Positions 19,212 to 28,429 of a stretch of DNA of 64,000 bases are shown here, piece after piece. The translations under genes were made by a program, and so were the position numbers. This DNA comes from Labilithrix sp. (GTDB lineage Bacteria; Myxococcota_A; Polyangia; Polyangiales; Polyangiaceae), in contig JAHBWE010000002.1 in assembly GCA_019637155.1 (NCBI GenBank), forward strand, positions 186,001-250,000, read 5' to 3'. The notes under the pieces were generated by a model. That model saw only the letters and a list, made by a program, of their open reading frames with translations. It did not search any database and was not told the DNA's origin. Each line of letters begins with the position of its first letter. Position 1 is the first letter of the stretch.

Positions 19212-20859
19212 TAGCGGCCCGCGTCTCGCGCGCCGCGATCTCGACCTCCTGCACCACCGCGCGCTCGTCGCCGACGCCGCCGTAGCGGAAGGCGGCGTAG
19301 GCGGCGACCGCGGCGGCGGCGACGGGAGGGACGCGCGCGGCGAAGGACTCGAGCGGCTCGGAGGGATCGCGCGCGAACCCCGCCTCTTCGAGCGCGCGGA
19401 GGAGCGTCTCGAAGCACGGGAGCGGCCGCTCCATCGCGCGCGCGGCGCGCACGCGGCGCGGGCGACGCAACCAATTGGTTGCCTGTCGAATCGCGAGGAG
19501 CACGACGACGAGCGCGCCGAGCCCGGCGGCGTATCCGAGCGGTCCGATCTCGGCGAGGCGATCGAGGGCGAGGTCCCAGAGGTCGCCGGCGTGATCGAGG
19601 AAGCCCCGGCGCAGGGGCGCGTCGCTCCCCGGCGTCGGATCGAAGGCGTGCCACGCGCCGTCGTACCAGGCCTCCACCCACGCGTGCGCGTTGCGATCGC
19701 GCACGACGGTCTGCCCCGTGATCGGGTTGACCTCCGAGGCGCGGTAGCCGCCGACGACGCGCGCCGGGATCCCCTGCGTGCGCGCCATCAGCACCATCGC
19801 CGACGCGAACATCTCGCAGTGACCGGCGCGGTGCACCGTCATGAAGTCGGCGATCGGGTCGACCCCCGGATCGCGCTCCACCGCGAGCGAATACTCGAAC
19901 CCGCGGAACGGCTCGCGGCTCAGGGCGAGGAGCTTGTCGTGCGGCGTCGCCGCGCGCGCCGTCGCGGCGGCGGCGAGCGGCTCGATCCGATCGCGCACGT
20001 CACGCAGGACCTCGAGGTCCCGCTCGGTCGGCGGACGCGCGGCGATGGGGGCGCACCCCGCCGTCGCGAACCCGAGGCGCTGCGGGTTCGGGGCCGACCC
20101 GCGCCGGACGACGCCGAACGCGTCGACCTCCACGTCGCGATCGAAGCCGCACGCGCCGGGCGGGAGGAACCAGCGCATGTCGGCCCCGGCCGGCGCGTTG
20201 CGATCGAGCGTGATGCGCGCCGGCGCGCCGGGACGCGCGGCGCTCGTGGTGCGCTTGCCGCCTTCGCTGCTCGTGATCCAGTACGCGCCGTTGTACGTGT
20301 CGTAGACCGCGCCGCGGAGGTACTCGACGCCGGGGGCGCCCTCGATCCGCGCGACGATCGCGTTGCTCTGCAGCATCCCGCGCGTCGCGCCGAGGCGCAT
20401 CGTGGTCGAGAACGCGGTCGTCTCGTCCCCGTCGACGCCGAGGATCCCGTTCACGAAGCGCTCGACGCGGAGGGCGATCGGCGTGAGGAGGAGGAGCGCG
20501 AGGACGACGATCGCTCCCGTGACGCCCCCGATCTTCACGAGCGCCGCGGCCGAGGGCGCGGGGCGCGGCTGCCCGCTCGCGCGCGCGGCCCGCAGCGAGA
20601 GGAGCGCCGCGGTGAAGAACGCCGCGACGCACGCGCCGTAGAGCCACCCGCCGGCGACCTGTCCCGCCGCCGTCACCGCCGCGATCCCGGCGACGACGCT
20701 CGCGTGCGCGCGCACGTCCCGCCGCCGGAGCGCGGCGGCGGCGACGAGCGCAGCGGCGGCGCACGCGATCGCGATCCCGCGCGAGATCGGCCCGAGCCCG
20801 CGGAGCGCGCTCATCAGCGCGACGACGGCGGCGGCGACGCTGGCGGGCAAGAAGCGCAT
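19207..20859 (-). CDS. TgpA-like membrane transglutaminase
   Basis: 550 residues. The N-terminal 200 hold several membrane helices (for example [33 protein letters not shown]). A periplasmic transglutaminase-like domain follows, with the catalytic triad visible as [13 protein letters not shown] (Cys), [13 protein letters not shown] (His) and WHAFDPTPG (Asp). One more membrane helix ([11 protein letters not shown]) and a cytoplasmic DUF4129-like tail end the protein. ATG 20859 overlaps the TGA of the DUF58 gene upstream, so the two are coupled. MoxR/DUF58/transglutaminase sets are thought to act in envelope protein maturation. The last codons overlap the beta-amylase remnant. Confidence 0.88.
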   Translation of the reverse strand: MRFLPASVAAAVVALMSALRGLGPISRGIAIACAAAALVAAAALRRRDVRAHASVVAGIAAVTAAGQVAGGWLYGACVAAFFTAALLSLRAARASGQPRPAPSAAALVKIGGVTGAIVVLALLLLTPIALRVERFVNGILGVDGDETTAFSTTMRLGATRGMLQSNAIVARIEGAPGVEYLRGAVYDTYNGAYWITSSEGGKRTTSAARPGAPARITLDRNAPAGADMRWFLPPGACGFDRDVEVDAFGVVRRGSAPNPQRLGFATAGCAPIAARPPTERDLEVLRDVRDRIEPLAAAATARAATPHDKLLALSREPFRGFEYSLAVERDPGVDPIADFMTVHRAGHCEMFASAMVLMARTQGIPARVVGGYRASEVNPITGQTVVRDRNAHAWVEAWYDGAWHAFDPTPGSDAPLRRGFLDHAGDLWDLALDRLAEIGPLGYAAGLGALVVVLLAIRQATNWLRRPRRVRAARAMERPLPCFETLLRALEEAGFARDPSEPLESFAARVPPVAAAAVAAYAAFRYGGVGDERAVVQEVEIAARETRAAI

Positions 20860-22124
20860 CACCACGCGAGCGGCTCCTTCGCCACGATCGCGCGCGCGAG
20901 CTCGGCGTCGACCGGGATCGTGGTGCAGGCGAGGCCCTTGTCGTGGAGGCGCTGAGCGAGCGCGTCCTTCTGCGCCGCCTCCGGCGAGACGATCGCGAAG
21001 ACGGTGGAGAGCTGGGCGAGGTGCGGCTCGAGCCGCGTGACGAGCGTGGCCGCGGAGAGCTCGGGGCCGCGCTCCACCGCGGAGAGCAGCTCGAGCGCCT
21101 GGTCGAGCCAGCCGAGGCTGCGCCCGACGGTGAGGTCGTGCACGGCGTCGCCGACGACGAGCACGTCGATGAGCGACTCGCCGCGCGACAGGTGCGCGAT
21201 CACGCCGGCGGCGAGCTCGATCGCGGCCTCGAGCCGGTCCTCGTCCGCGAACCCGGTGTCGAGGACGACGCCGACGCGCGTGAAGTACTCCTGCTGGTAC
21301 TCGCGCACCGCGGGGGCGCCCGTTCGCGCCCACGTGCGCGCGTGGAGATCGCGCACCGGATCGCCGGGTCGGTACGGCCGCACGCCGAGGAGGTCCATCG
21401 ACTCGCCCGCCTTCGACGCGAGCGCCACGCCGCCGGGCTGATGTCGCGTCGCGATCGCGAGCGGGAGCCGCGTGACGTTCGCGATGCGGGGGACGATCCA
21501 CACCTTCGCGCCGTCGCTCTCGCGCCGCGGCCCACACGCGAGCCCGAGCGGCGCGATCGCGGCGGCGGTGAACGGATCGAGGTGATGCACGCCGCGCGCG
21601 ACGAACCGCGCCTGCATCGTCGCGGTGGCGCTCTCGCCGTCGCGGAGCACCATCTCCTCCGGCGGAGGTCCGGTCCACGTGCCGTCCCAGGGCAAGAACG
21701 GCCCGCGCACGCGCGCCGCGACGGCGGCGCCGGCCTCGCGGCGGCAGGTCACGGTGAAGACGACCTCCTCGCCGATCGTGACGCGGCGCGGAGCGGAGAC
21801 GTGGACGGTGGTGCGATCGAGGACGAGCGCGCGCGCGGCGACGAGCGAGCCGGCGAGCAACCCGAAGAGGACGGCCGCGACGAAGTACGCCGTGGTCCGC
21901 TGCACGTCGATCGCGACCGCGGCCGCGAGCGGGAGCACGACGAAGAGCGTGCGGCCCTCGTCCGTGAGCGAGCCCCAGACCCAGAACGCCGGCGCGAGCA
22001 CGCGGCCGAGGAGCGAGGCGCGGACGCGATCGCGCGCGCCCTTCGTCTTCGGGATCAGGATGTGATTGAGCCGCGCCCACTTGACCGAGCTCGGCAGGAC
22101 GCGATCGGCCGGCCGCGCGCTCAC
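20859..22124 (-). CDS. DUF58 domain protein
   Basis: 421 residues. Two membrane helices near residues 45-85 (LFVVLPLAAAVAI; FVAAVLFGLLAGSLVAA) precede the DUF58 core, recognised by GVRPYRPGDPVRDLHARTWAR followed by a vWA-like fold (VGVVLDTGFADEDR). GTG 22124 overlaps the TGA of the moxR-type gene (GTGA). DUF58 proteins almost always travel with MoxR ATPases and are thought to be their substrates or partners in assembling envelope proteins. Confidence 0.88.
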   Translation of the reverse strand: MSARPADRVLPSSVKWARLNHILIPKTKGARDRVRASLLGRVLAPAFWVWGSLTDEGRTLFVVLPLAAAVAIDVQRTTAYFVAAVLFGLLAGSLVAARALVLDRTTVHVSAPRRVTIGEEVVFTVTCRREAGAAVAARVRGPFLPWDGTWTGPPPEEMVLRDGESATATMQARFVARGVHHLDPFTAAAIAPLGLACGPRRESDGAKVWIVPRIANVTRLPLAIATRHQPGGVALASKAGESMDLLGVRPYRPGDPVRDLHARTWARTGAPAVREYQQEYFTRVGVVLDTGFADEDRLEAAIELAAGVIAHLSRGESLIDVLVVGDAVHDLTVGRSLGWLDQALELLSAVERGPELSAATLVTRLEPHLAQLSTVFAIVSPEAAQKDALAQRLHDKGLACTTIPVDAELARAIVAKEPLAW

Positions 22125-23056
22125 GTCGGCACGCGGACCTCGCGCGTGACCTTCGCGAGGACCTCCTCCGCCGACGCGCCGCCGTAGCGCGCCTCGGTCG
22201 TGAGCTGGACGCGATGCGCGAGGACGGGACCGGCGAGGGCGTGCACGTCGTCGGGGCTCACGTAGCTCCGGCCGCGCAGGTACGCGCGCGCCTGCGACGC
22301 GCGGAAGAACGCGAGCGCGCCGCGCGGGCTGATCCCGCGCTCGATCGGGGTCGCCTTCCGCGTCTGCGCGACGATCTCGAGGAGGTACTTCGCGACCGCC
22401 TCCTTCACCTCGACCTCGCGGACCGCGGTCTGGAGAAGGACGATCGCCGCTTCGTCGCAGACCGGCTCGACGGCCGCGAGCGGGTCCGCGGTGCGCCGCG
22501 CGTAGAGCATCGCCAGCTCCGCCTCCGCCGACGGGTACCCGACCCCGATCCGGAGGAGGAAGCGATCGAGCTGCGCTTCGGGGAGGGGATACGTGCCCTG
22601 GTAGTCGGAGGGGTTCTGCGTCGCGATGACGAAGAAGGGCCGCGGCAGCGGACGCGTGACGCCGTCCACCGTCGCGGTCGCTTCGTTCATCGCCTCGAGG
22701 AGCGCCGACTGCGTGCGCGGCGACGCGCGGTTGATCTCGTCGGCGAGGAGGACGTTCGTGAAGACGGGCCCGGGATGGAAGGAGAGCGAGCCGTCCTTCG
22801 GGTTCAGGATCTGCGAGCCGAGGATGTCGGTCGGGAGCAGATCGGGCGTGAACTGCACGCGCGTGAACTCGGCCTTCACCGCCTTCGCGAGCGCCTTCGC
22901 GAGCGTGGTCTTTCCGACGCCGGGCACGTCTTCGACGAGGACGTGCCCCGCGCCGAGGAGGCCGACGAGCAGCAGATCGATCACGTCGTCCTTTCCTGAA
23001 AGGACCCCCTGCATCGCGGCGCGGAGCCGCTCGACGACGTTTCGGTCGGCGCTCAT
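22121..23056 (-). CDS. MoxR-family AAA+ ATPase
   Basis: 311 residues, typical MoxR length. Walker A is DVPGVGKTTLAKALAKA, Walker B LLADEINRASPRTQSALLEAM and sensor 1 VIATQNPSDYQGTYPLPEAQLDRF; the C-terminal lid has ISPRGALAFFRASQARA. It is a soluble chaperone-like ATPase expected to work with the DUF58 and transglutaminase proteins encoded directly downstream. ATG 23056 diverges from the lipoprotein gene at 23183 across 126 bases. Confidence 0.92.
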   Translation of the reverse strand: MSADRNVVERLRAAMQGVLSGKDDVIDLLLVGLLGAGHVLVEDVPGVGKTTLAKALAKAVKAEFTRVQFTPDLLPTDILGSQILNPKDGSLSFHPGPVFTNVLLADEINRASPRTQSALLEAMNEATATVDGVTRPLPRPFFVIATQNPSDYQGTYPLPEAQLDRFLLRIGVGYPSAEAELAMLYARRTADPLAAVEPVCDEAAIVLLQTAVREVEVKEAVAKYLLEIVAQTRKATPIERGISPRGALAFFRASQARAYLRGRSYVSPDDVHALAGPVLAHRVQLTTEARYGGASAEEVLAKVTREVRVPT

Positions 23057-23182
23057 GGGCGCCAGTAAAGCGTGGAAATGACGTGAAAAGAACGGGGAAG
23101 TTCCGAGCGCCTTGCGGTCCGCCGAGGATCGAGGGAAGGTGCGGGCGCCTATTTCCGTACATGGACCGAGGCCACTGATCCC

Positions 23183-24679
23183 ATGCTGAGATCGACGTTC
23201 GGAATCGCGGGTGTTTTCGCAGCTTTCGCGCTCGCGGCGTGCGCGCCCGAGGGCGAGGCGCCGGCGGCCGCGGCGTCGAACGGCGTCAGCGTGGTGCCCG
23301 GGACGAGCATCGAGTCGCCGAACGCGAGCCCGGGCGCGTCCTACCTCAGCTCCCGCAACATCGAGAACCTCCGCCGGCTCGGCGCGCTCCCCGGCGTGCT
23401 CACGCAGCTCGCGCGGCGGACCGACGGCGTCCTCGGCACGAGCGAGGCCGACGGCCGGGTGAGCATCGAGGAGCTCGTCGCGCTCGAGCAGCCGGGCATG
23501 ATCGAGCAGCTCGTCCACGCGGAGCGGCAGGCGCTGCCCGCGCTGTGGCGCCTCCTCGAGGTGTCGCGCGAGGCGCCGAGCGACGTGACGGTCCCCGCGC
23601 CCGACACGATCGTCGCGACCGAGGTCTCGGACGCCGCGACGGAGCCGCTCGAGCCGGCGACGATCACGATCGCGTCGCTCTCGACCGTGCTCCATCGCAC
23701 TGCCGCGCGCCTCCAGTCCATCCACGACAGCGACGGCGACAAGAAGACGATCGCGAAGGCCGACGTGCAGGCCGCGCTCGCGAACCCGGCCGGCTTCCAG
23801 CCGTGGGAGATCCAGCAGCTCGAGGAGATCGAGCCGCTCTTCCTCGATCGCGCGGGGACGAAGCTCGGCGCGCGCGTCCACGTGACCGACGCGGCCCCGG
23901 TCCCGACGTTCAACTACCCGATCGTCGTGAGCTTCGGCGGCGCCTCGCTCGGGCTCGCGAAGGGCATCGAGTACGTCGAGAAGCGCGTGAAGGACACGAC
24001 GAAGGGCGACCTCACGGTGTCGATCACCGGTCACGTCATCCAGCGCGTGATGGTCACGCTCACGACGCCGAACCAGATGCTCATCCTCGAGGACGGCTCC
24101 GATCGTGAGGCCTTCGTCTCCGCCGGCGTCTTCGAGACGGGCGCGGGCACGAAGACGATCGAGATCTGGGCGAACGGCGCGCGCGTCGGCAGCTACCGCG
24201 CGAAGCTCCCCGCGATCACGCCGGTCGACGCCACGATCGATCTCACGCGCTTCGCCGACTACACCTTCGTGTTCGGTCCGAACGCGACGCCGCTCAAGCG
24301 GAACAACCGCGAGACCTCGACGAGCGACGGCGGCACGAAGCTCCACGCGACCTTCACGCATACGAAGGACACCGCGTGGTATTCGGTCGACGAGAGCATC
24401 ATCCGCGAGTGCGCGACGCCTCCGCTCACCGTCGCGCCCGGCCGCTACGCGCTCGGCGACGATCTCAGCCTCGATCTCTACCCGCAAGGGGTGATCACGC
24501 TCGTGCGCGCGGACGGCTGGGCGGAGCGCGCGATCTTCCGCGGCAACCAGTGGGTCCTGCCGAGCTCGTCGAACCTGCGGTTCAGCTACGACCCGAAGAC
24601 GAACCAGCTCACGATCAAGTCCGCCGAGGGCGCGCCGATTTTCGCCGGCCCCCTCAAGGGCTCGATGCGCACCGGCTGA
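23183..24679 (+). CDS. Lipoprotein with EF-hand-like loops, unknown family
   Basis: 498 residues with a strong lipoprotein leader (VFAAFALAACAPEG). Two segments look like EF-hand loops: TSEADGRVSIEELVAL near residue 90 and HDSDGDKKTIAKADVQAAL near 185, so calcium binding is possible. The second half is beta-rich with no motif I can name (for example LDRAGTKLGARVHV, TIEIWANGARVGSYRAKL, FRGNQWVLPSSSNLRFSY). It is probably an outer-membrane or surface protein. It stands alone, diverging from the MoxR operon. Confidence 0.65.
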   Translation: MLRSTFGIAGVFAAFALAACAPEGEAPAAAASNGVSVVPGTSIESPNASPGASYLSSRNIENLRRLGALPGVLTQLARRTDGVLGTSEADGRVSIEELVALEQPGMIEQLVHAERQALPALWRLLEVSREAPSDVTVPAPDTIVATEVSDAATEPLEPATITIASLSTVLHRTAARLQSIHDSDGDKKTIAKADVQAALANPAGFQPWEIQQLEEIEPLFLDRAGTKLGARVHVTDAAPVPTFNYPIVVSFGGASLGLAKGIEYVEKRVKDTTKGDLTVSITGHVIQRVMVTLTTPNQMLILEDGSDREAFVSAGVFETGAGTKTIEIWANGARVGSYRAKLPAITPVDATIDLTRFADYTFVFGPNATPLKRNNRETSTSDGGTKLHATFTHTKDTAWYSVDESIIRECATPPLTVAPGRYALGDDLSLDLYPQGVITLVRADGWAERAIFRGNQWVLPSSSNLRFSYDPKTNQLTIKSAEGAPIFAGPLKGSMRTG

Positions 24680-24751
24680 GCCCTATCCGGGCAGAGCCCC
24701 CTGCGTTGAAGACTGGATCTCGTGGCCGATCCGTCCAACACTTGCGTGTGG

Positions 24752-25492
24752 ATGGCTCGGCTCGCGGTACTGCTCTTGCTTGGATGTGCGGCGTGCTCCG
24801 CCGCGAACGCCGCGCCGGTCCCCGCGCCCGCGTCGCCGCGTCCGGTCGCGCCCGCTCCTCCGCCGAAGGACGACGGTAAGGCGGCGCAAGGCGGCGCCGG
24901 GGGCGACGGCCACGCGGCCGCGCTCGAGCAGCTCAAGGTTGGGCCCATCGTCACCAAGCCCGACAAGCAGAGCTCGGTCCTCGTGCCGCTGCCGGACGGA
25001 GACCACTGGACGCGCGTGCGCTTCCTCACGCTGAAGAGTCTCGTCGGCTTCCGTTACGGCAAGGACCACCACGCGATCTTCGGCGGCTTCGTCACGCACG
25101 TGGACGACAACTCCGTGCAGGGTGCATGCAACAAGAGCTTCGAGCACTGGGCGCAGCCCTACATCGACGCGTTCGAGGTGGAGCTCACGCACGAGGCGCC
25201 GGTCGCGTTCGCGTGGAGCCCCGCCGCGCCGCCGAAGACGCCGAAGCAGGTCGCGATCGTCGACGTCGATCCGGTGCACGCGAAGACCGCGACCGTGCTC
25301 GCGCGCGAGTCCTACGAGGCGGCGTGGGCGGCGTACCCGGCGTGGGGGACGAGGTCGTGCCTCGTCGTCGGCGTCGCGATCCCGTCGCGCGACGAGCCCC
25401 AGCGCGCGAAGGAGGTCCGCGATCGCTTCGTCCGCGAGGTCTTCCCGAAGCTGGTGACCCCCGGCACCGAGGAGCCGAAGGACTCGTTCTGA
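24752..25492 (+). CDS. Putative lipoprotein, unknown function
   Basis: 246 residues from ATG 24752, preferred because it sits at the leader (MARLAVLLLLGCAACS); an in-frame GTG at 24722 would put ten unlike residues in front. A Pro/Ala linker of about 50 residues follows, then a compact domain with RVRFLTLKSLVGFRYGKDHH, NSVQGACNKSFEHW and PKQVAIVDVDPVHAKTATV. The last part has YEAAWAAYPAWGTRSCLVVG. I know no family with this pattern. It stands 72 bases after the EF-hand-like lipoprotein and could share its transcript. Confidence 0.65.
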   Translation: MARLAVLLLLGCAACSAANAAPVPAPASPRPVAPAPPPKDDGKAAQGGAGGDGHAAALEQLKVGPIVTKPDKQSSVLVPLPDGDHWTRVRFLTLKSLVGFRYGKDHHAIFGGFVTHVDDNSVQGACNKSFEHWAQPYIDAFEVELTHEAPVAFAWSPAAPPKTPKQVAIVDVDPVHAKTATVLARESYEAAWAAYPAWGTRSCLVVGVAIPSRDEPQRAKEVRDRFVREVFPKLVTPGTEEPKDSF

Positions 25493-25523
25493 CGCCACGC
25501 GTCCCGCGGCCGGCGCCCCATTC

Positions 25524-25548
25524 GTTCCGCCCGCACGCGCGGGCGAAC
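25524..25548. terminator. Possible hairpin terminator between 24752 and 25562 genes
   Basis: The 69-base gap between two plus-strand genes holds an inverted repeat: gttc, one bulged c, gcccgc, a four-base loop acgc, then gcgggc and gaac. The stem has 10 pairs with one bulge. No T-run follows, so it may pause or stop transcription with a factor, or be incidental in GC-rich DNA. Confidence 0.3.
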
Positions 25549-25561
25549 TAAGCTGCGAGGC

Positions 25562-26479
25562 GTGGCGGACGACGACGACGCGCGGGCGAACGGGGGGCGC
25601 GGCGTCGCGGACGGGCGGACGATCGCGCTCGTCGTCGTGGCGTCGCTCGCGTTCGCGACGAGCGGGCCGCTCGGGAAGGTCGCGGCGCCGATCGCGGCGA
25701 TCGCGGTCGCGGCGCTGCGCACCGGGCTCGCCGCGATCGTCCTCGCGCTCGTCGACGTGAACGGGCTCCGCGCCTCCTTGCGGAAGCTCACGCGGCGGCA
25801 GCGCGCCGGCGTCGTCGTCGCGGGCGTGCTCCTCGGCGCCCACTTCGCGTTCTTCCTCGCCGGGCTCGCGTCGACCTCGCTCGCGGCCGCGGTCGCGCTC
25901 GTGTCGCTCGAGCCGCTCGCGGTCGTCCTCGCCGCGTTCCTCGCGTTTCGCTTGCGGCCGACGCGCCTCGAGCTGATCGGCCTCGTCGTCGCGACGCTCG
26001 GCGCGATCGTCGTCGCGTCGGGCGCCGGCGCGGGGGAGCATCGCATCGCGGGCGACCTCCTCGTCCTCGTCGCGGTCGTGCTGTTCGGCGCGTACGTCGC
26101 GTCGGCGCGCGGCCTGCGCGACGCGATGCCGGCGACGCCGTACGCGGCCGCCGTCTACGGCACGTCGTCGATCGTGCTCCTCCCGTTCGCGTTGCCGCTC
26201 CTCGTGCGCGCCGGCGTCCCCGACGCGAAGCCCGCGCTCGCGGTGCTCGGCCTCGCGCTCGTGCCCACCCTCGTCGGCCACACGATCGTGCAGCGCGCCG
26301 CGCGCACGGCGCCGCCCGCGCTCGTCGCGCTCGTGTGCCCGGGCGAGACGCTGGGCGCGATCGCGATCGGCGCGATCGTGATGGGCGCGGCGCCGAGCCC
26401 GCGTGAAGCCCTCGGCGCCGCGATCGTCCTCGCCGGCGCGACGCTCGCGATCGCGGGTCAGCGCCCGCCGCCGCGCTGA
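25562..26479 (+). CDS. EamA/DMT-family transporter
   Basis: 305 residues with about ten hydrophobic helices in two EamA-like halves: first half TIALVVVASLAFATSGPLGK to GLVVATLGAIVVASG, second half DLLVLVAVVLFGAYVASARG to IVLAGATLAIAGQ. DMT proteins of this type export metabolites or drugs; no substrate can be read from the sequence. The start is GTG 25562. The last 22 bases overlap the end of the convergent gene at 26458-27333. Confidence 0.88.
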   Translation: MADDDDARANGGRGVADGRTIALVVVASLAFATSGPLGKVAAPIAAIAVAALRTGLAAIVLALVDVNGLRASLRKLTRRQRAGVVVAGVLLGAHFAFFLAGLASTSLAAAVALVSLEPLAVVLAAFLAFRLRPTRLELIGLVVATLGAIVVASGAGAGEHRIAGDLLVLVAVVLFGAYVASARGLRDAMPATPYAAAVYGTSSIVLLPFALPLLVRAGVPDAKPALAVLGLALVPTLVGHTIVQRAARTAPPALVALVCPGETLGAIAIGAIVMGAAPSPREALGAAIVLAGATLAIAGQRPPPR

Positions 26480-27333
26480 CGGCCGCCGAACATGCTCGGG
26501 TCGATCTCGCCGGCGCGCAGCATGCGGCGCTCGGCGCAGAGCTCCGGCGCGTTCGCGAGGCGGTGCGCCTCTTCGGGGCCGAGCTTCTGCGCGAGGTCGT
26601 TCTCGAACGTCTTCTGCTCCGTCGCGAGCAAGAGCCCGAGCTGCTCCACCGCCGGCGTGCTGGCGCCCGCCTTCGGCGCCTCGCGCTTGCCCGCTTGCAC
26701 CTCCGCGACGCGGGAGAGGGCGGCCTTCGTGTCGTCCGCGTTCGTCTTCCGCGCGGTGTTGTTGATCACGTCGATGCACTGGCTCGCGCCGACCTTCTCC
26801 GCCGCCTCCGGGCTCCCGAGCGCTTGCGCGCAGAGCGGGCGGATCGCCTCCTGCATCCGCTTGTTCGACGCGGCGTAGGCGTCCTTCAGCACGTCGACGT
26901 CGGACGGCGCGAGGCCGAGCCGATCGACCGCGCGCTCCGACGGCGTCCACGGCGTGTCGCGGATGCACGGGATGCGGACCGGCACGACGCCGCTCTCCGC
27001 CATGCGCTCCCAGTCCTCCTTCGTCATCTCGCGCCGCTCGCGCGGACCGCGGCGCCGCTCGCTTTCGCCCGCGCTCGCGGTCGCCGACGCGGTCGGCGCG
27101 GGCTGCACGCCGACGGGGCGCTCGCCGAGCTCCGCGAGGCGGCGATCGCACTCGTGGAGCGACGCGGTGAGGTTCGCGTTCGCCTTCAGGAGATCGTCGT
27201 CCTTCGCGTCCTTCTCGACCGGCTCCGCCTTCGCCGGCAAGGGCGCCTTCGGCGGGAACGCGCTCCACGCGCCGCTCGCCGCGACCCCACCCGAAAGGAA
27301 CGCGACCAACCCGATCACCCACGGCTTCGCCAT
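26458..27333 (-). CDS. Membrane-anchored or secreted coiled-coil protein, unknown
   Basis: 291 residues: an N-terminal hydrophobic segment (WVIGLVAFLSGGVAASG) acts as anchor or leader, a heptad-rich helix follows (DLLKANANLTASLHECDRRLAEL), then a Pro/Ser linker and a helical domain with a few Cys (VRIPCIRDTPWTPSERAV, RPLCAQALGS, SQCIDVINNTARK, ELCAERRML). No catalytic motif is evident. It is probably periplasmic. ATG 27333 lies 60 bases from the end of the isocitrate-dehydrogenase-type gene on the same strand. Confidence 0.65.
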   Translation of the reverse strand: MAKPWVIGLVAFLSGGVAASGAWSAFPPKAPLPAKAEPVEKDAKDDDLLKANANLTASLHECDRRLAELGERPVGVQPAPTASATASAGESERRRGPRERREMTKEDWERMAESGVVPVRIPCIRDTPWTPSERAVDRLGLAPSDVDVLKDAYAASNKRMQEAIRPLCAQALGSPEAAEKVGASQCIDVINNTARKTNADDTKAALSRVAEVQAGKREAPKAGASTPAVEQLGLLLATEQKTFENDLAQKLGPEEAHRLANAPELCAERRMLRAGEIDPSMFGGRQRGGGR

Positions 27334-27392
27334 GGGCGGGACGATAGCGCCGGCGTCCGGTCGGCTGCGGCGGATCGGACGAGCCGCGCGAC

Positions 27393-28397
27393 TCAGGCGC
27401 GGCCGACCGCTTCGCACAGAGCTCGGGTGTACTCCTCGGTGCCGGCGGCGCCGCCGAGATCGGCGGTGCGGACGCCGGCCTCGAAGGTCTTGAGGAGCCC
27501 CCGCTCGATCTTCTGCGCCGCGACGTGCTCGTCGATGTGATGCAGCATCATCACCGCGCTCTGGATCAGCGCGGTGGGGTTCGCGAGGCCTCGGCCCGCG
27601 ATGTCGGGCGCGGTGCCGTGGACCGCCTCGAACACCGCCGCCTCGAGGCCGATGTTCGCGCCGGGCACGATGCCGAGCCCGCCGACGAGGCCCGCGCCGA
27701 GGTCGCTCAGGATGTCGCCGTAGAGGTTCTCGGTGACGATGACGTCGAGCTTGTTCGCGTTCTTCACCATCTGCATCGCGCACGCGTCGACGATGACCTC
27801 CATCGGCTCGATGCGCGGGTGCTTCATCGCGACCTTGCGGAAGCTCTCGAGCAGGAGGCCGTCGGAGAGCTTCATGATGTTGGCCTTGTGCACCACCGTG
27901 ACGCGCTTCCGCCCGAGCCGCTCGGCGTAGTCGAACGCGTACTCGCAGATGCGCGTGCACGCCTTCTCGGTGATGAGCTTCAGCGACTGCGCGACGCCGG
28001 GCATGATCATCAGCTCGAGGCCGGCGTAGAGGTCCTCCGTGTTCTCGCGGACGATGACGATGTCGGTCCCCTCGAAGCGAGGCTCGATGCCGGGGAGCGA
28101 GCGGACGGGGCGGACGTTCGCGTAGAGGTCGAGCGCCTGCCGGAGCGTGACGTTGACGGAGCGGAAGCCCTTTCCGATCGGCGTGCCGATCGGGCCCTTG
28201 AGCGCGACCTTGTTGCGGCGGACCGAGTCGAGGACCTCGTCCGGCAGCGTCGTCCCGCGCTTCTCGGCGACGGCGGCGCCGGCCTCCTGCACCTCCCATT
28301 CGATCTTCACGCCGGAGGCGGCGAGGACGCGCCGCGTCGCGTCGGCGACCTCCGGCCCGATACCGTCCCCCGGAATGAGCGTGATCGTGTGCGTCAT
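27393..28397 (-). CDS. Isocitrate/isopropylmalate dehydrogenase family (likely NAD-isocitrate dehydrogenase)
   Basis: 334 residues of the beta-decarboxylating dehydrogenase family. Signatures are IPGDGIGPEV at the start, KGPIGTPIG, NVRPVRSLPG, VIVRENTEDLYAG, the catalytic Lys/Tyr region, the metal-binding NLYGDILSDLGAGLVGG and HGTAPDIAGRGLANP near the cofactor. RENTEDLYAG is typical of isocitrate or homoisocitrate enzymes rather than LeuB. NAD use is inferred from similarity to mitochondrial-type NAD-isocitrate dehydrogenases. ATG 28397 diverges from the hydrolase gene at 28430 with 32 bases between starts. Confidence 0.85.
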   Translation of the reverse strand: MTHTITLIPGDGIGPEVADATRRVLAASGVKIEWEVQEAGAAVAEKRGTTLPDEVLDSVRRNKVALKGPIGTPIGKGFRSVNVTLRQALDLYANVRPVRSLPGIEPRFEGTDIVIVRENTEDLYAGLELMIMPGVAQSLKLITEKACTRICEYAFDYAERLGRKRVTVVHKANIMKLSDGLLLESFRKVAMKHPRIEPMEVIVDACAMQMVKNANKLDVIVTENLYGDILSDLGAGLVGGLGIVPGANIGLEAAVFEAVHGTAPDIAGRGLANPTALIQSAVMMLHHIDEHVAAQKIERGLLKTFEAGVRTADLGGAAGTEEYTRALCEAVGRA

Positions 28398-28429
28398 CGA
28401 GGCGACCCAGCGTACTCTCTTTCGCGCTC

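Noticed and set aside
18644..19681. A single minus-strand protein starting at 19681
   Set aside because: The part upstream of about 19211 is the antisense-frame shadow of the transglutaminase gene; only the beta-amylase remnant is meaningful.
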